Source: Pedobacter zeae (GTDB lineage: Bacteria > Bacteroidota > Bacteroidia > Sphingobacteriales > Sphingobacteriaceae). Taken from it: DNA of 64,000 nucleotides. Positions 24,689-33,796 of the stretch are shown piece by piece. How positions within the stretch are numbered: position 1 is the stretch's first letter; each line of letters opens with the position of its first letter. Location: positions 463,874-527,873 of the forward strand of contig NZ_JACIEF010000003.1 of the NCBI RefSeq assembly GCF_014196715.1, given 5' to 3'. Under the pieces are notes generated by a model, which was not told the DNA's origin, searched no databases, and saw only the letters and a program-made list of their open reading frames with translations. The position numbers were made by a program, and so were the translations under genes.

Positions 24689-26233
24689 CTATTGTGCAGG
24701 GAAACTGTAGTTATACGAACCTTGCTCACCAACACCGGAAATACTCACCATGTTGTTTCTGCCTAAAGGCAATGCTTTTTGAACATCAGCCACAGAATTT
24801 ACCGGTTGTCCGTTTACTTTGGTGATAATTAAACCTTTTTCTACCCCAATATTATCGAAAGCTTTGCCAGTAGTAACCGATGTTACCACCACACCACTGT
24901 TAATTCCATATTTCGATTTTTGTGCCTGGGTAGCCGGAGCGAAAGTTGCACCTAATTTACTTACCTCAGCACCTTTGCTTGCATTATTATTTGCAGTTAA
25001 ACCTACACTGGCTTCGCCTTTAAGGGTAACAGTATAATCTTTTAAGGCGCCATCACGTAATATTGTCAATTTAACTTTATCACCAGGGTTTAAACGGCCA
25101 ACTCTTTCCTGAAGATCAGGAGAATCGTTAATTACAACTCCGTCAACTTTTTTGATTACGTCGCCAGCTTTGATGCCTGCCGCAGCAGCACCACCACCAG
25201 GAACTACATCATTTACATATAAGCCACTGATTTCGTTTGTTTTAATGCCTTCTGGTTTTTCTTCGCCACTTAACGGCACGAAATTAACACCGATATAACC
25301 ACGTTTTACCGATCCGTATTTCATAAAATCGTCAACGATTTTACGGGCAAGGTTAACCGGGATCGCAAATCCATACCCTTGGTTATAACCACTTTGTGAA
25401 GCAATTGCCGAGTTGATCCCTACAAGTTCGCCATTTGCATTTACTAAAGCACCACCGCTGTTACCCGGGTTAATGGCCGCATCAGTCTGGATAAATGATT
25501 CGATACTGGTGTTTGCCGGACGATCTGGTCTCTTACCAGTACGTTGATATTCACGGTACTCTTCTTCTGTGATCTCGTTACCTTGTTGTTCGCGGCCGAT
25601 AATACCGATACTACGGTTTTTGGCACTTACAATACCTGCAGTTACTGTTGTATTTAAATCCAGCGGGAAACCGACAGCCAAAACCCACTCTCCTACCTGA
25701 ACATTATCAGAGTTACCCATTTTCACTACAGGTAAACCTGTTGCATTTACTTTAATTAAAGCCAGGTCGGTATTTGGATCGCGGCCGATTACTTTCGCCT
25801 CCACCTTACGTCTGTCTGTTAATACCACCTCAACCTTCTCTGCATTTTCTACCACGTGATTGTTGGTTACGATATAACCATCCTGACTGATAATTACACC
25901 CGAACCTGATGCCGCTCTTGGCTGACGCTGCATCCGGCCGCCACCACCAAAGAAATCTTCCATCATATCAAACGGAGAAGAGCTTCTGCCGCCGCTTTGT
26001 GCGGCGTAAGTGGTTTTAATGTGCACCACACCCGGAGCTACAGCTGCCGCCGCCTGAGTAAAATCGGCTGTACCTGCAGATGATACTTTTAGTGGATTAT
26101 TGGCAAAATATAAGTTCTGTTTTTCAGAAATTGTACTGCCAGTTTGATTACGCTCAAATAGTTTGTAACCTCCTATTGCTGCTGCCCCACCTATAAAAGC
26201 AGCCAACACGGTAATTCCTAATATCTTTTTCAT
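24689..26233 (-). CDS. Do/DegQ-family periplasmic serine protease
   Basis: A 514-residue trypsin-like protease with PDZ domains, for quality control of envelope proteins. An N-terminal hydrophobic segment (about 4-22) exports or anchors it. The catalytic triad is H126 (VTNNHVVE), D156 (PNTDLALIKV) and S259 (INPGNSGGALV). Two PDZ domains follow (about 312-400 and 425-510; GYIGVNFVPL starts the first). An insertion of about 30 charged residues (216-244, QQGNEITEEEYREYQRTGKR) sits between the triad D and S. A Gly/Arg-rich stretch FFGGGGRMQRQPRAASG precedes the protease core, as in the LA loop of DegP. Confidence 0.93.
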   Translation of the reverse strand: MKKILGITVLAAFIGGAAAIGGYKLFERNQTGSTISEKQNLYFANNPLKVSSAGTADFTQAAAAVAPGVVHIKTTYAAQSGGRSSSPFDMMEDFFGGGGRMQRQPRAASGSGVIISQDGYIVTNNHVVENAEKVEVVLTDRRKVEAKVIGRDPNTDLALIKVNATGLPVVKMGNSDNVQVGEWVLAVGFPLDLNTTVTAGIVSAKNRSIGIIGREQQGNEITEEEYREYQRTGKRPDRPANTSIESFIQTDAAINPGNSGGALVNANGELVGINSAIASQSGYNQGYGFAIPVNLARKIVDDFMKYGSVKRGYIGVNFVPLSGEEKPEGIKTNEISGLYVNDVVPGGGAAAAGIKAGDVIKKVDGVVINDSPDLQERVGRLNPGDKVKLTILRDGALKDYTVTLKGEASVGLTANNNASKGAEVSKLGATFAPATQAQKSKYGINSGVVVTSVTTGKAFDNIGVEKGLIITKVNGQPVNSVADVQKALPLGRNNMVSISGVGEQGSYNYSFPAQ

Positions 26234-26548
26234 GTTTCTGTATATTATTTTTTAAAGTCATGATAATAATATAAGCCAATTGCTAGCTAATTGTTTGTTA
26301 GCTTATCATATTTCATTTCTTAAATGTTATAATTAGCAAGAGCATATTCATTTTGATTTAAGCAGCGTGCTCCAGCAGTTTTTATCTGCTCAAATTTTCT
26401 TTAGTAAATTTATTCAAATTTAATACCATATAAACGATATTTGCATCCTCAAAGCACTTAGTTTTGTGTTAAAAAATGTTAAATTAAAAAACACAAACCG
26501 CTTATTACCTTTTGCAACTCGAATATTGCATAAAAAAATGAAGCTTTC
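26234..26548. other. 315-bp divergent spacer between the Do protease gene and dapF
   Basis: This is an AT-rich region that must carry promoters for both directions. GATATTTG (26436-26443) fits the -7 consensus at 7 of 8 positions for the dapF direction. An interrupted symmetry CAATT..AATTG lies near 26279-26295. No gene or strong structure is visible. Confidence 0.5.
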
Positions 26549-27331
26549 ATGAAAATTAATTTTTATAAATACCAGGGCGCAGGCAACGATTTTATTTTAA
26601 TAGACCACACATCCGGTCCGTTAAAAAACATTGACAATCAACTAGTTGAACAATTATGTCATAGAAGATTTGGCATTGGTGCAGATGGATTAATGTTCAT
26701 TACAAAGCACGAAAATTACGATTTTGAAATGCATTATTTTAATGCTGATGGTAAGCTGGGCAGCATGTGCGGAAATGGTGGCCGGTGTATCGTTGCTTTT
26801 GCCAAACAACTGGGCATGATTGATCGTGAAACCAACTTTTTGGCAGTAGACGGGCCTCACTATGCCAGAATTTCAGAAAATGGCGAATGGGTTGACCTAC
26901 AGATGATTGATGTAGACACCATTACCAAAGATGGTGAAGCTTACGTGCTTAATACCGGTTCGCCACATTACGTGGCTTTACAGAGCGGATTGAAAGACCT
27001 GGATGTTTTTACTGCAGGAAAAAATATACGTTATAATGCCACTTATGCAGAAAAAGGAATAAACGTAAATTTTGTTGAGGATAAAGGCGACCATTTGTTT
27101 GTACGTACCTACGAGCGTGGCGTTGAAGATGAAACTTATGCTTGTGGTACCGGAGTAACAGCAGTTGCCATGGCTATGGCAAAACATAAAAACCAAACCG
27201 GCCATATTAAAACTGACATTAAGGTTTTGGGCGGAGATATTAAAATAGAATTCGACTACGATGGCAAAGCATTTACCAATGTATTTTTATGCGGACCGGC
27301 CAAATTGGTTTTTGAGGGAGACGTAGACTAG
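26549..27331 (+). CDS. dapF: Diaminopimelate epimerase
   Basis: A 260-residue enzyme converting LL- to meso-diaminopimelate, used for lysine and peptidoglycan. The two catalytic cysteines are C74 in SMCGNGGRC and C199 in YACGTGVTAV. The start FYKYQGAGNDFILID and the FGIGADGLM and NTGSPHYV motifs are diagnostic. The length is normal. It is a single gene, with no other dap gene next to it. Confidence 0.96.
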   Translation: MKINFYKYQGAGNDFILIDHTSGPLKNIDNQLVEQLCHRRFGIGADGLMFITKHENYDFEMHYFNADGKLGSMCGNGGRCIVAFAKQLGMIDRETNFLAVDGPHYARISENGEWVDLQMIDVDTITKDGEAYVLNTGSPHYVALQSGLKDLDVFTAGKNIRYNATYAEKGINVNFVEDKGDHLFVRTYERGVEDETYACGTGVTAVAMAMAKHKNQTGHIKTDIKVLGGDIKIEFDYDGKAFTNVFLCGPAKLVFEGDVD

Positions 27332-27739
27332 TCCTGTAGATTTCCTGGAGCCCACAAGTTTTGGCCGCCACACCAATATCCCGTATAAAATATACAACAC
27401 CAACGCTTTCTGTTTGCTAAAATAAACAGGATTAATCGTTTAAAAAATGCATTAATACAAGCGATTTTAACACCATTTAACATCTGTCGCAAGATATTTA
27501 CACATCGTTTTCAGCAAGAAAAAACCAACTTAACCAACTAAAAAACAGCTATTTAAACTCTTCCAGGCACATTTACATTCAAAATATAAATCAATCGATT
27601 GATTAAATTGACAGAATTTGGACGGATTTATTTTTGGTTAGGCTCTATTTTTGGGCGTTTATTGGCACGAATTGAAGTTCTATATTTTAACGACGCCCTT
27701 AATTCCGGAAATTTAAATTTATACACACAGAAATAACCC
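27332..27739. other. 408-bp spacer upstream of the RND efflux operon
   Basis: No gene is visible. The right half contains a perfect palindrome and promoter elements (entry at 27589-27636). No regulator gene of the TetR or AraC type accompanies the operon in this window. Confidence 0.6.
27589..27636 (+). promoter_or_regulatory. Palindromic operator and promoter of the RND operon
   Basis: AATCAATCGATTGATT (27589-27604) is a perfect 16-bp palindrome. Directly after it come ATTG (27607-27610, -33) and TATTTTTG (27629-27636, full -7 match), 18 bp apart; a second TATTTTTG lies at 27646-27653. A palindrome touching the -33 element suggests repression by a dimeric TetR-like regulator encoded elsewhere. 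The leader to the ATG would be about 95 nt. Confidence 0.55.
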
Positions 27740-28909
27740 ATGAGAAAAGTAACAACTCTCTTTTTTAGCCTGAGCATTGGTATGCTTTTAGTATCCTGCG
27801 GAAATAATGATGCAGCTAAAAAAGCTGCTGCCTCTGCAGCAGCTGGCCCTCAAGCCTATCCGGTTTTTACCGTAAGTACACAAAACACCACTTTAGATTC
27901 TGATTATCCGGCAACGATTGAAGGTATTCAAAATATCGACATCCGCCCAAAAGTTGATGGTTTTATCGAAAAGATTTTTGTAGATGAAGGCGCAGTGGTT
28001 AAAAAAGGCCAGTTACTTTTCACGATTAATGCACCTCAATACGAACAACAGGTACGCACAGCAAGGGCTGCCATCAGTAGTGCAGAAGCAGATGTTAACG
28101 CAGCCCAGTTAACCGTAAATAAAACGAGGCCCTTGGTAGAGAAAGATATTATCAGTAAGTATGATCTTGATGCCGCTCAATTAACACTCCAAAGCAGGAA
28201 GGCAGCATTGGCACAGGCAAAAGCCGAACTGGTGAATGCCCAGGTTAACTTAGGTTACACCTCTGTTAAAAGCCCGGTTGATGGTGTAGTTGGCAGCATC
28301 CCTTTCAGAAATGGAAGTTTGGTAAGCAGTACCAGTACACAGCCGTTAACTACAGTATCTAACATATCGAAGGTTTATGCCTACTTTTCTTTAAACGAGA
28401 AACAGCTTTTAGATTTTTCTAAAACCTACAAAGGAAAAACCCTAGCAGAGCAAATGAAAAATATTCCGCCGGTTAGCCTGGTTTTAGCAGATGGAACAGT
28501 TTATGCACAAAATGGCAAGATCGAATCCATCAACGGGCAGATTAATACCAGTACAGGTTCTGCAAGTTTAAGGGCAACCTTCCCCAATCCTACTTCTTTA
28601 TTAAAAAATGGTGCAAGTGCATCTGTAAGGATTCCTCAGCACATCGAAAATGCAATTTTAGTCCCTCAAAAATCAACCATTGATCTGCAGGGCAAAAAAT
28701 TTGTCTATGTTTTAGGCGATTCGGCTAAAATTACCAGTACCGAGATCGAAATTATGGATTTGGCCAAAGGAAAGTTCTATGTAGTAACAAAGGGGCTTAA
28801 AGCCGGAGACAAAGTTGTTCTGGAAGGCTTCCAATCGTTAAAAGATGGAACAAAAATCAAACCTGAAGAAAAAAGCGCCGATTCAGTTTATGCTGATATC
28901 AAGAAATAG
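27740..28909 (+). CDS. RND efflux periplasmic adaptor subunit (AcrA/MexA type)
   Basis: A 389-residue membrane fusion protein, made as a lipoprotein (lipobox LLVSCG, Cys20). After an Ala-rich linker comes the beta-barrel and lipoyl part (IDIRPKVDGFIEKIFVDEGA), an alpha-helical hairpin (about 100-160, rich in A/Q/K heptads) and the second lipoyl half (NLGYTSVKSPVDGVVG). The C-terminal barrel and membrane-proximal domain end near residue 389. It links the inner-membrane pump to the outer-membrane channel and is the first of three genes for a drug-type tripartite pump. Confidence 0.95.
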   Translation: MRKVTTLFFSLSIGMLLVSCGNNDAAKKAAASAAAGPQAYPVFTVSTQNTTLDSDYPATIEGIQNIDIRPKVDGFIEKIFVDEGAVVKKGQLLFTINAPQYEQQVRTARAAISSAEADVNAAQLTVNKTRPLVEKDIISKYDLDAAQLTLQSRKAALAQAKAELVNAQVNLGYTSVKSPVDGVVGSIPFRNGSLVSSTSTQPLTTVSNISKVYAYFSLNEKQLLDFSKTYKGKTLAEQMKNIPPVSLVLADGTVYAQNGKIESINGQINTSTGSASLRATFPNPTSLLKNGASASVRIPQHIENAILVPQKSTIDLQGKKFVYVLGDSAKITSTEIEIMDLAKGKFYVVTKGLKAGDKVVLEGFQSLKDGTKIKPEEKSADSVYADIKK

Positions 28910-28957
28910 CAATATAACCTTGCCAATTACACGATAGCATTGTAATCAATATTAATT

Positions 28958-31900
28958 ATGTTTAAGAAATTTATAGAAAGACCGGTTTTATCAACGGTTA
29001 TATCCATTATCATCGTTATACTCGGTGTTTTAGGTTTAGCTACGTTACCGGTTTCACAATATCCGGAAATTGCCCCGCCAACGGTGCAGGTTTCTACCTC
29101 ATACCAGGGTGCAAATGCCGATGTGGTTATGAACAGTGTTGTTGTTCCGCTGGAAGAGCAGATCAACGGTGTGGAAGACATGACCTACATGACTTCCAGT
29201 GCCAGTAATGATGGTACCGCCACTATTACCGTAAACTTTAAACTGGGTACCAACCCCGATCTGGCAGCGGTAAACGTACAGAACAGGGTTGCACGGGCAA
29301 CCAGTTTATTACCTGCAGAGGTAACCAGATCAGGAGTTATTACCGCTAAAAGGCAGGCGAGTAACGTACTGATATTTGGTTTGTACAGCGACGACCCTTC
29401 TTACGATCAGAAGTTTTTGCAGAACTACGCCAACATCAACATCATCCCGCAGATTAAACGTATTAATGGTGTAGGTGATGCCAGTGCATTCGGAACGTTG
29501 GATTATACCATGCGTATCTGGTTAAAACCTGATGTGATGGCAACCTACGGATTGGTTCCGAACGATATTAATGTTGCGCTTGCCGATCAGAATGTGGAGG
29601 CGGCGCCAGGTCAGTTTGGTGAGCTTGGTAATCAGGCATTTCAATATACCTTAAAATATACGGGCAGGTTAAAAGATGAGACGCAGTTTGGTAACATTAT
29701 TATCCGCACTACCGATAACGGCCAGATACTCCGTTTAAAAGACATTGCAAGAATTGAATTAGGTGCACAGAGTTATGCCAGTTCAGTTAAATTTAACGGT
29801 AAACAGGCGCTGGGTATCGCCATTAACCAAACAGCCGGTTCTAATGCAAAAGAGGTAATCGAAAACTCCATTAAAACCCTCGATGAAGCTCAAAAATCTT
29901 TTCCGAAGGGTGTGCACTACTCAACCCTGGTTAATGTAAACGACTTTTTGGATGCCTCTATTGAAAAGGTGCTTCATACCCTGATCGAAGCATTCATTTT
30001 AGTGTTCCTGGTGGTGTTTATCTTCTTACAGGATTTCCGTTCAACCCTGATTCCGGCAATCAGTGTGCCGGTGGCGATTATAGGAACATTTTTCTTCCTG
30101 AGTTTATTTGGTTTTACCATCAACCTGCTAACCCTCTTCGCCCTCGTGCTTGCCATTGGTATTGTGGTGGATGATGCAATTGTGGTTGTAGAGGCTGTAC
30201 ATGCCAAGCTAGATGAAGGTTATACCGATGCCAAAAAGGCAACCATAGATGCAATGGACGATATCAGTGGAGCGATTATTTCGATCACCCTGGTCATGGC
30301 TGCCGTATTTATTCCCGTGAGTTTTATCTCTGGATCATCAGGCGTGTTTTATAAGCAATTTGGTTTAACGCTGGCCATTTCGATCATTTTATCGGCCATT
30401 AACGCCTTAACCTTAAGCCCGGCATTATGTGCTTTATTCTTAAAGCCGCATAAAGAAGAGCATGAAAAATCTAAAAACTTTTTAACCCGTTTTTACAGTG
30501 CTTTTAATACTTCATTCGATGCCGTAACCGGAAAATATAAAAAATCGATCGGCTTTCTATCCAGGAAAAAATGGATTGTTGGATTAGCCATTGCCTTCTT
30601 CGCGGTAGCATTGGTCTGGACGATGAACACCACACCTAAGGGTTTCGTACCGAATGAGGATTTGGGAACCATAATGAGCGATATTTCATTACCGGCAGGA
30701 ACTTCTCAAGAGGAAACCAGCGTTATAATTACCAAAATCGATAGTATTGCGCACCAAATTCCTGAAATTAAAAATACCCTGAGGGTTGTTGGCCGTAGTA
30801 TGATCAGTGGTTCGGGCAGTTCGTATGGTATGGTAATTTCGCGTTTAATCCCATGGGATGAACGTAAAGGCCGTGATGTAAAAACGATAATCGGCGAATT
30901 GTTTGCCAAAACAGCAGGCATTAAAGGAGCCAAAATAATTTTCTTTGCCCCGCCAACGATCCAGGGTTTTGGTACCAGCGGAGGTTTTGAATTTCAGTTA
31001 CAGGATAAAACCGGTGGGGATATTAAAAAATTCAACGAAATCGGAAATGGATTTTTGGCCGCATTGAGTAAACGTCCTGAGATCCAATACGCTTCTACTT
31101 CTTTTAATCCAAATTTCCCGCAATACCAGATTGATGTAAATGTGGCAAAGGTTAAACAGGCCGGCTTAACGGTTAGCGATGTATTGGGAGTAATGCAGGG
31201 TTATTATGGTGGTGTTTATGCCTCCAACTTTAACAAATTCGGTAAACAGTTTAGGGTAATGTTCCAGGCTGATGCCCAATACCGTGCAAATGAGCAGACA
31301 TTAACCCGCATTTTTGTTAGAAATTCATCAGGAGAAATGGCTCCGGTATCCGAGTTTATTACTTTAACCAAAGTATACGGTCCGCAAGCTATTTCGCGCT
31401 TTAATTTGTTTACTTCAATTTCGGTAACCGGTAATCCAAATGCGGGCTACAGTTCGGGTGATGCTTTAAAAGCTGTTCAGGAAGAAGCCGCTAAAAATCT
31501 TCCTGCAGGATACGGCTACGAATTTTCGGGTCTGTCACGCGAGGAGATGGCAGGCGGAAGTCAGACAGTTTTCATCTTTTTACTTTGCGTAATCTTCGTG
31601 TATTTCCTGCTTGCTGCACAATACGAAAGTTATATATTGCCGTTAGCGGTTTTATTCTCCTTACCGGTTGGTTTAGCAGGTGTATTCATTTTTGATAAAA
31701 TTTTTGGGGTTGACAATAACATTTATACGCAGATTACCCTGATCATGCTTGTTGGACTGCTTGCCAAAAATGCCATTTTGATTGTTGAATATGCAGTAGA
31801 CAGGAGAAGAAAAGGAATGAATATTGCCAATGCAGCAATTGATGGCGCAACGGCACGTTTACGTCCTATTTTGATGACCTCTTTCGCTTTTATTCTGGGA

Positions 31901-32140
31901 TTATTACCGCTGATGTTATCGTCAGGTGTTGGCGCGGCAGGTAATACCTCCATCGGAACAGGTGCTGTAGGCGGTATGTTGATCGGAACAATTTTCGGGG
32001 TCTTTGTAATCCCGGCCCTGTTTATCGTATTCCAGTCCTTACAGGAGCGCATCAGTAATAAATCACCTTTTAACGAAGGCATTGACCGTGAACAAACGCC
32101 AGAGGAATATGAATTGGCAACCGCGAACAGCAAACATTAA
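28958..32140 (+). CDS. RND efflux inner-membrane pump (HAE-1/AcrB type)
   Basis: A 1060-residue proton-driven drug pump with 12 TM helices and two large periplasmic loops. Family hallmarks are FIERPVLSTVISIIIVILG at the start, the proton-relay Asp pair in GIVVDDAIVVVEAV (TM4), GGEF-like periplasmic stretches, and the TM10 Lys in GLLAKNAILIVEYAVDRRRKG. The last part LRPILMTSFAFILGLLPL is typical of TM11. The length fits HAE-1 pumps for hydrophobic compounds. It sits 48 bp after the adaptor gene and one base before the TolC-like gene. Its substrates cannot be told from sequence. Confidence 0.96.
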   Translation: MFKKFIERPVLSTVISIIIVILGVLGLATLPVSQYPEIAPPTVQVSTSYQGANADVVMNSVVVPLEEQINGVEDMTYMTSSASNDGTATITVNFKLGTNPDLAAVNVQNRVARATSLLPAEVTRSGVITAKRQASNVLIFGLYSDDPSYDQKFLQNYANINIIPQIKRINGVGDASAFGTLDYTMRIWLKPDVMATYGLVPNDINVALADQNVEAAPGQFGELGNQAFQYTLKYTGRLKDETQFGNIIIRTTDNGQILRLKDIARIELGAQSYASSVKFNGKQALGIAINQTAGSNAKEVIENSIKTLDEAQKSFPKGVHYSTLVNVNDFLDASIEKVLHTLIEAFILVFLVVFIFLQDFRSTLIPAISVPVAIIGTFFFLSLFGFTINLLTLFALVLAIGIVVDDAIVVVEAVHAKLDEGYTDAKKATIDAMDDISGAIISITLVMAAVFIPVSFISGSSGVFYKQFGLTLAISIILSAINALTLSPALCALFLKPHKEEHEKSKNFLTRFYSAFNTSFDAVTGKYKKSIGFLSRKKWIVGLAIAFFAVALVWTMNTTPKGFVPNEDLGTIMSDISLPAGTSQEETSVIITKIDSIAHQIPEIKNTLRVVGRSMISGSGSSYGMVISRLIPWDERKGRDVKTIIGELFAKTAGIKGAKIIFFAPPTIQGFGTSGGFEFQLQDKTGGDIKKFNEIGNGFLAALSKRPEIQYASTSFNPNFPQYQIDVNVAKVKQAGLTVSDVLGVMQGYYGGVYASNFNKFGKQFRVMFQADAQYRANEQTLTRIFVRNSSGEMAPVSEFITLTKVYGPQAISRFNLFTSISVTGNPNAGYSSGDALKAVQEEAAKNLPAGYGYEFSGLSREEMAGGSQTVFIFLLCVIFVYFLLAAQYESYILPLAVLFSLPVGLAGVFIFDKIFGVDNNIYTQITLIMLVGLLAKNAILIVEYAVDRRRKGMNIANAAIDGATARLRPILMTSFAFILGLLPLMLSSGVGAAGNTSIGTGAVGGMLIGTIFGVFVIPALFIVFQSLQERISNKSPFNEGIDREQTPEEYELATANSKH

Positions 32141-32141
32141 T

Positions 32142-33551
32142 ATGAAGAAAATGAATTTTAGATATAAGCATTCCATTTTAACCGGCTTAGCCATTGTTGC
32201 CCTGAGTGCCTGCGTAACTAAAAAATACGAACGCCCCCAGTTAAAGAGCGAGGGTTTATACCGCGACAATAACACAACAGATACCACTACCATGGCAGAT
32301 CTGCAGTGGAAAACGTTGTTTTCAGACACCACCTTACAATCGTTGATCCAACAGGGATTAAATGAAAATTTAGACTTGAAACAAGCGATCGAGAGGATCA
32401 AAATTGCAGAAGCGACCTTAATACAGAGTCGTGGTGCACTATTGCCAAGCTTACAGGCTGATGTAAACGTAACCGATAATAAACAATCGCAGGCCTCCTT
32501 AAACTTTCCTCCAGGGATTAACATTAATTTAGAAACCCAAACCTATAAAGCACAGTTGAGCACCAGCTGGGAAGCTGATATATGGGGAAAGCTTAGCAGT
32601 GCAAAACGCGGGGCCTATGCAACTTTACTGCAAACTGATGCAGCAAAAAGAGCGGTTCAGACGCAATTAATTGCCACCATTGCAAATAACTATTATTCCC
32701 TATTGGCGCTCGATAAGCAATTGGCCATTACCGAGCAAACCATTAAAGTGAGGACGCAGGACGTGGAAACCATGAAAGAACTAAAACAAGGGGCTGTGGT
32801 AAACGGTGCGGCGGTTGTACAGAGCGAGGCCAATTTATATGCTGCCCAGGTAACCTTGCCCGATTTAAAAAGAAGCATTAAGGAAGCCGAAAATGCATTG
32901 AGTGTTTTGGTCGCCAAAGCACCAGATGCAATTAAACGCACCACCTTAGATCAGCAGACCCCTTATGCGAATTTACAAACCGGTGTTTCTGCACAACTGT
33001 TAAAAAACCGTCCGGATGTGATTGCTGCTGAATTTGGTTTTAGATCAGCTTTCGAAAATACCAACGTAGCCAAAGCTTATTTTTATCCCGCTTTAACCAT
33101 TACCGCAACCGGAGGGTTATCTAGTCTGCAATTACAGGATTTCTTCAGCAAATCCATCTTCTATAACTTAGTAGGTGGTTTAACGCAGCCAATTTTTGCA
33201 AAAGGTGCCAATAAGGCCCGTTTAAAAACTGCAGAAGCCAATCAACAGATTGCCCTCTACACGTTCCAACAAACACTTTTAACCGGTGGACAGGAAGTAT
33301 CAAATGCTTTATATGCTTACCAAACCGCTGCTGAAAAAGAGGAAACCAGGGCAAAACAGATCGCATCGTTAACCAAAGCAGTTGATTTTACCAAGGAGTT
33401 GTTACGTTACAGCTCAGCAACCAATTATACTGATGTATTAACTTCAGAACAAAGTTTGCTAAGTGCTCAATTAAGCGGTATTAACGATCGTTTACAAAAA
33501 TTACAGGCGGTGGTAAACTTGTACCGCGCGTTAGGCGGAGGCTGGAAATAA
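32142..33551 (+). CDS. Outer-membrane efflux lipoprotein (NodT/OprM type)
   Basis: A 469-residue channel protein. The ATG at 32142, one base after the pump stop, gives a lipoprotein signal (MKKMNFRYKHSILTG, then LSAC with Cys23); an in-frame TTG at 32082 lies inside the pump gene. Two repeats of coiled-coil helices form the tunnel: NLDLKQAIERIKIAEATLIQ and later NTNVAKAYFYPALTITATGG, with LLKNRPDVIAAEFG between them. It completes the tripartite pump. A terminator follows at 33575. Confidence 0.94.
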   Translation: MKKMNFRYKHSILTGLAIVALSACVTKKYERPQLKSEGLYRDNNTTDTTTMADLQWKTLFSDTTLQSLIQQGLNENLDLKQAIERIKIAEATLIQSRGALLPSLQADVNVTDNKQSQASLNFPPGININLETQTYKAQLSTSWEADIWGKLSSAKRGAYATLLQTDAAKRAVQTQLIATIANNYYSLLALDKQLAITEQTIKVRTQDVETMKELKQGAVVNGAAVVQSEANLYAAQVTLPDLKRSIKEAENALSVLVAKAPDAIKRTTLDQQTPYANLQTGVSAQLLKNRPDVIAAEFGFRSAFENTNVAKAYFYPALTITATGGLSSLQLQDFFSKSIFYNLVGGLTQPIFAKGANKARLKTAEANQQIALYTFQQTLLTGGQEVSNALYAYQTAAEKEETRAKQIASLTKAVDFTKELLRYSSATNYTDVLTSEQSLLSAQLSGINDRLQKLQAVVNLYRALGGGWK

Positions 33552-33574
33552 GCAATAATTAAATAAGCACATTG

Positions 33575-33605
33575 AAGGCATTCTGATTTTCAGGATGCCT
33601 TTTTT
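33575..33605 (+). terminator. Rho-independent terminator of the RND operon
   Basis: AAGGCATTCTGA (33575-33586) pairs with TCAGGATGCCTT (33590-33601), with one G-T pair and loop TTT, followed by TTTT. Confidence 0.85.
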
Positions 33606-33647
33606 CATTCTATGGCATACGTTTCAACATTCTACAGCGTTTTTTTT

Positions 33648-33674
33648 GTCATCCTGAGCACAGCGAAAGATCTT
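33648..33674 (+). repeat. Dispersed repeat of the GTCATCCTGAGC class
   Basis: GTCATCCTGAGCACAGCGAA followed by AGATCTT. It belongs to the family of intergenic repeats also found at 41695, 48271, 51359 and 56048. It lies between the efflux operon and the T9SS cargo gene. Confidence 0.6.
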
Positions 33675-33796
33675 TCTGGCGAACTTGGCAGTAAAAAAAG
33701 ATGACACCTAATTTTCAGAAAAATTAATGTAGGTTTGTGAACTAAAACCCTAGCCACTAAACTTTTATTTGTATTTTGGCTACACCAAACAATTTT

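Noticed and set aside
32063-32524. 153-codon frame opposite the pump and channel genes
   Set aside because: It spans the junction of two clear genes on the other strand, and its composition is that of an antisense frame.
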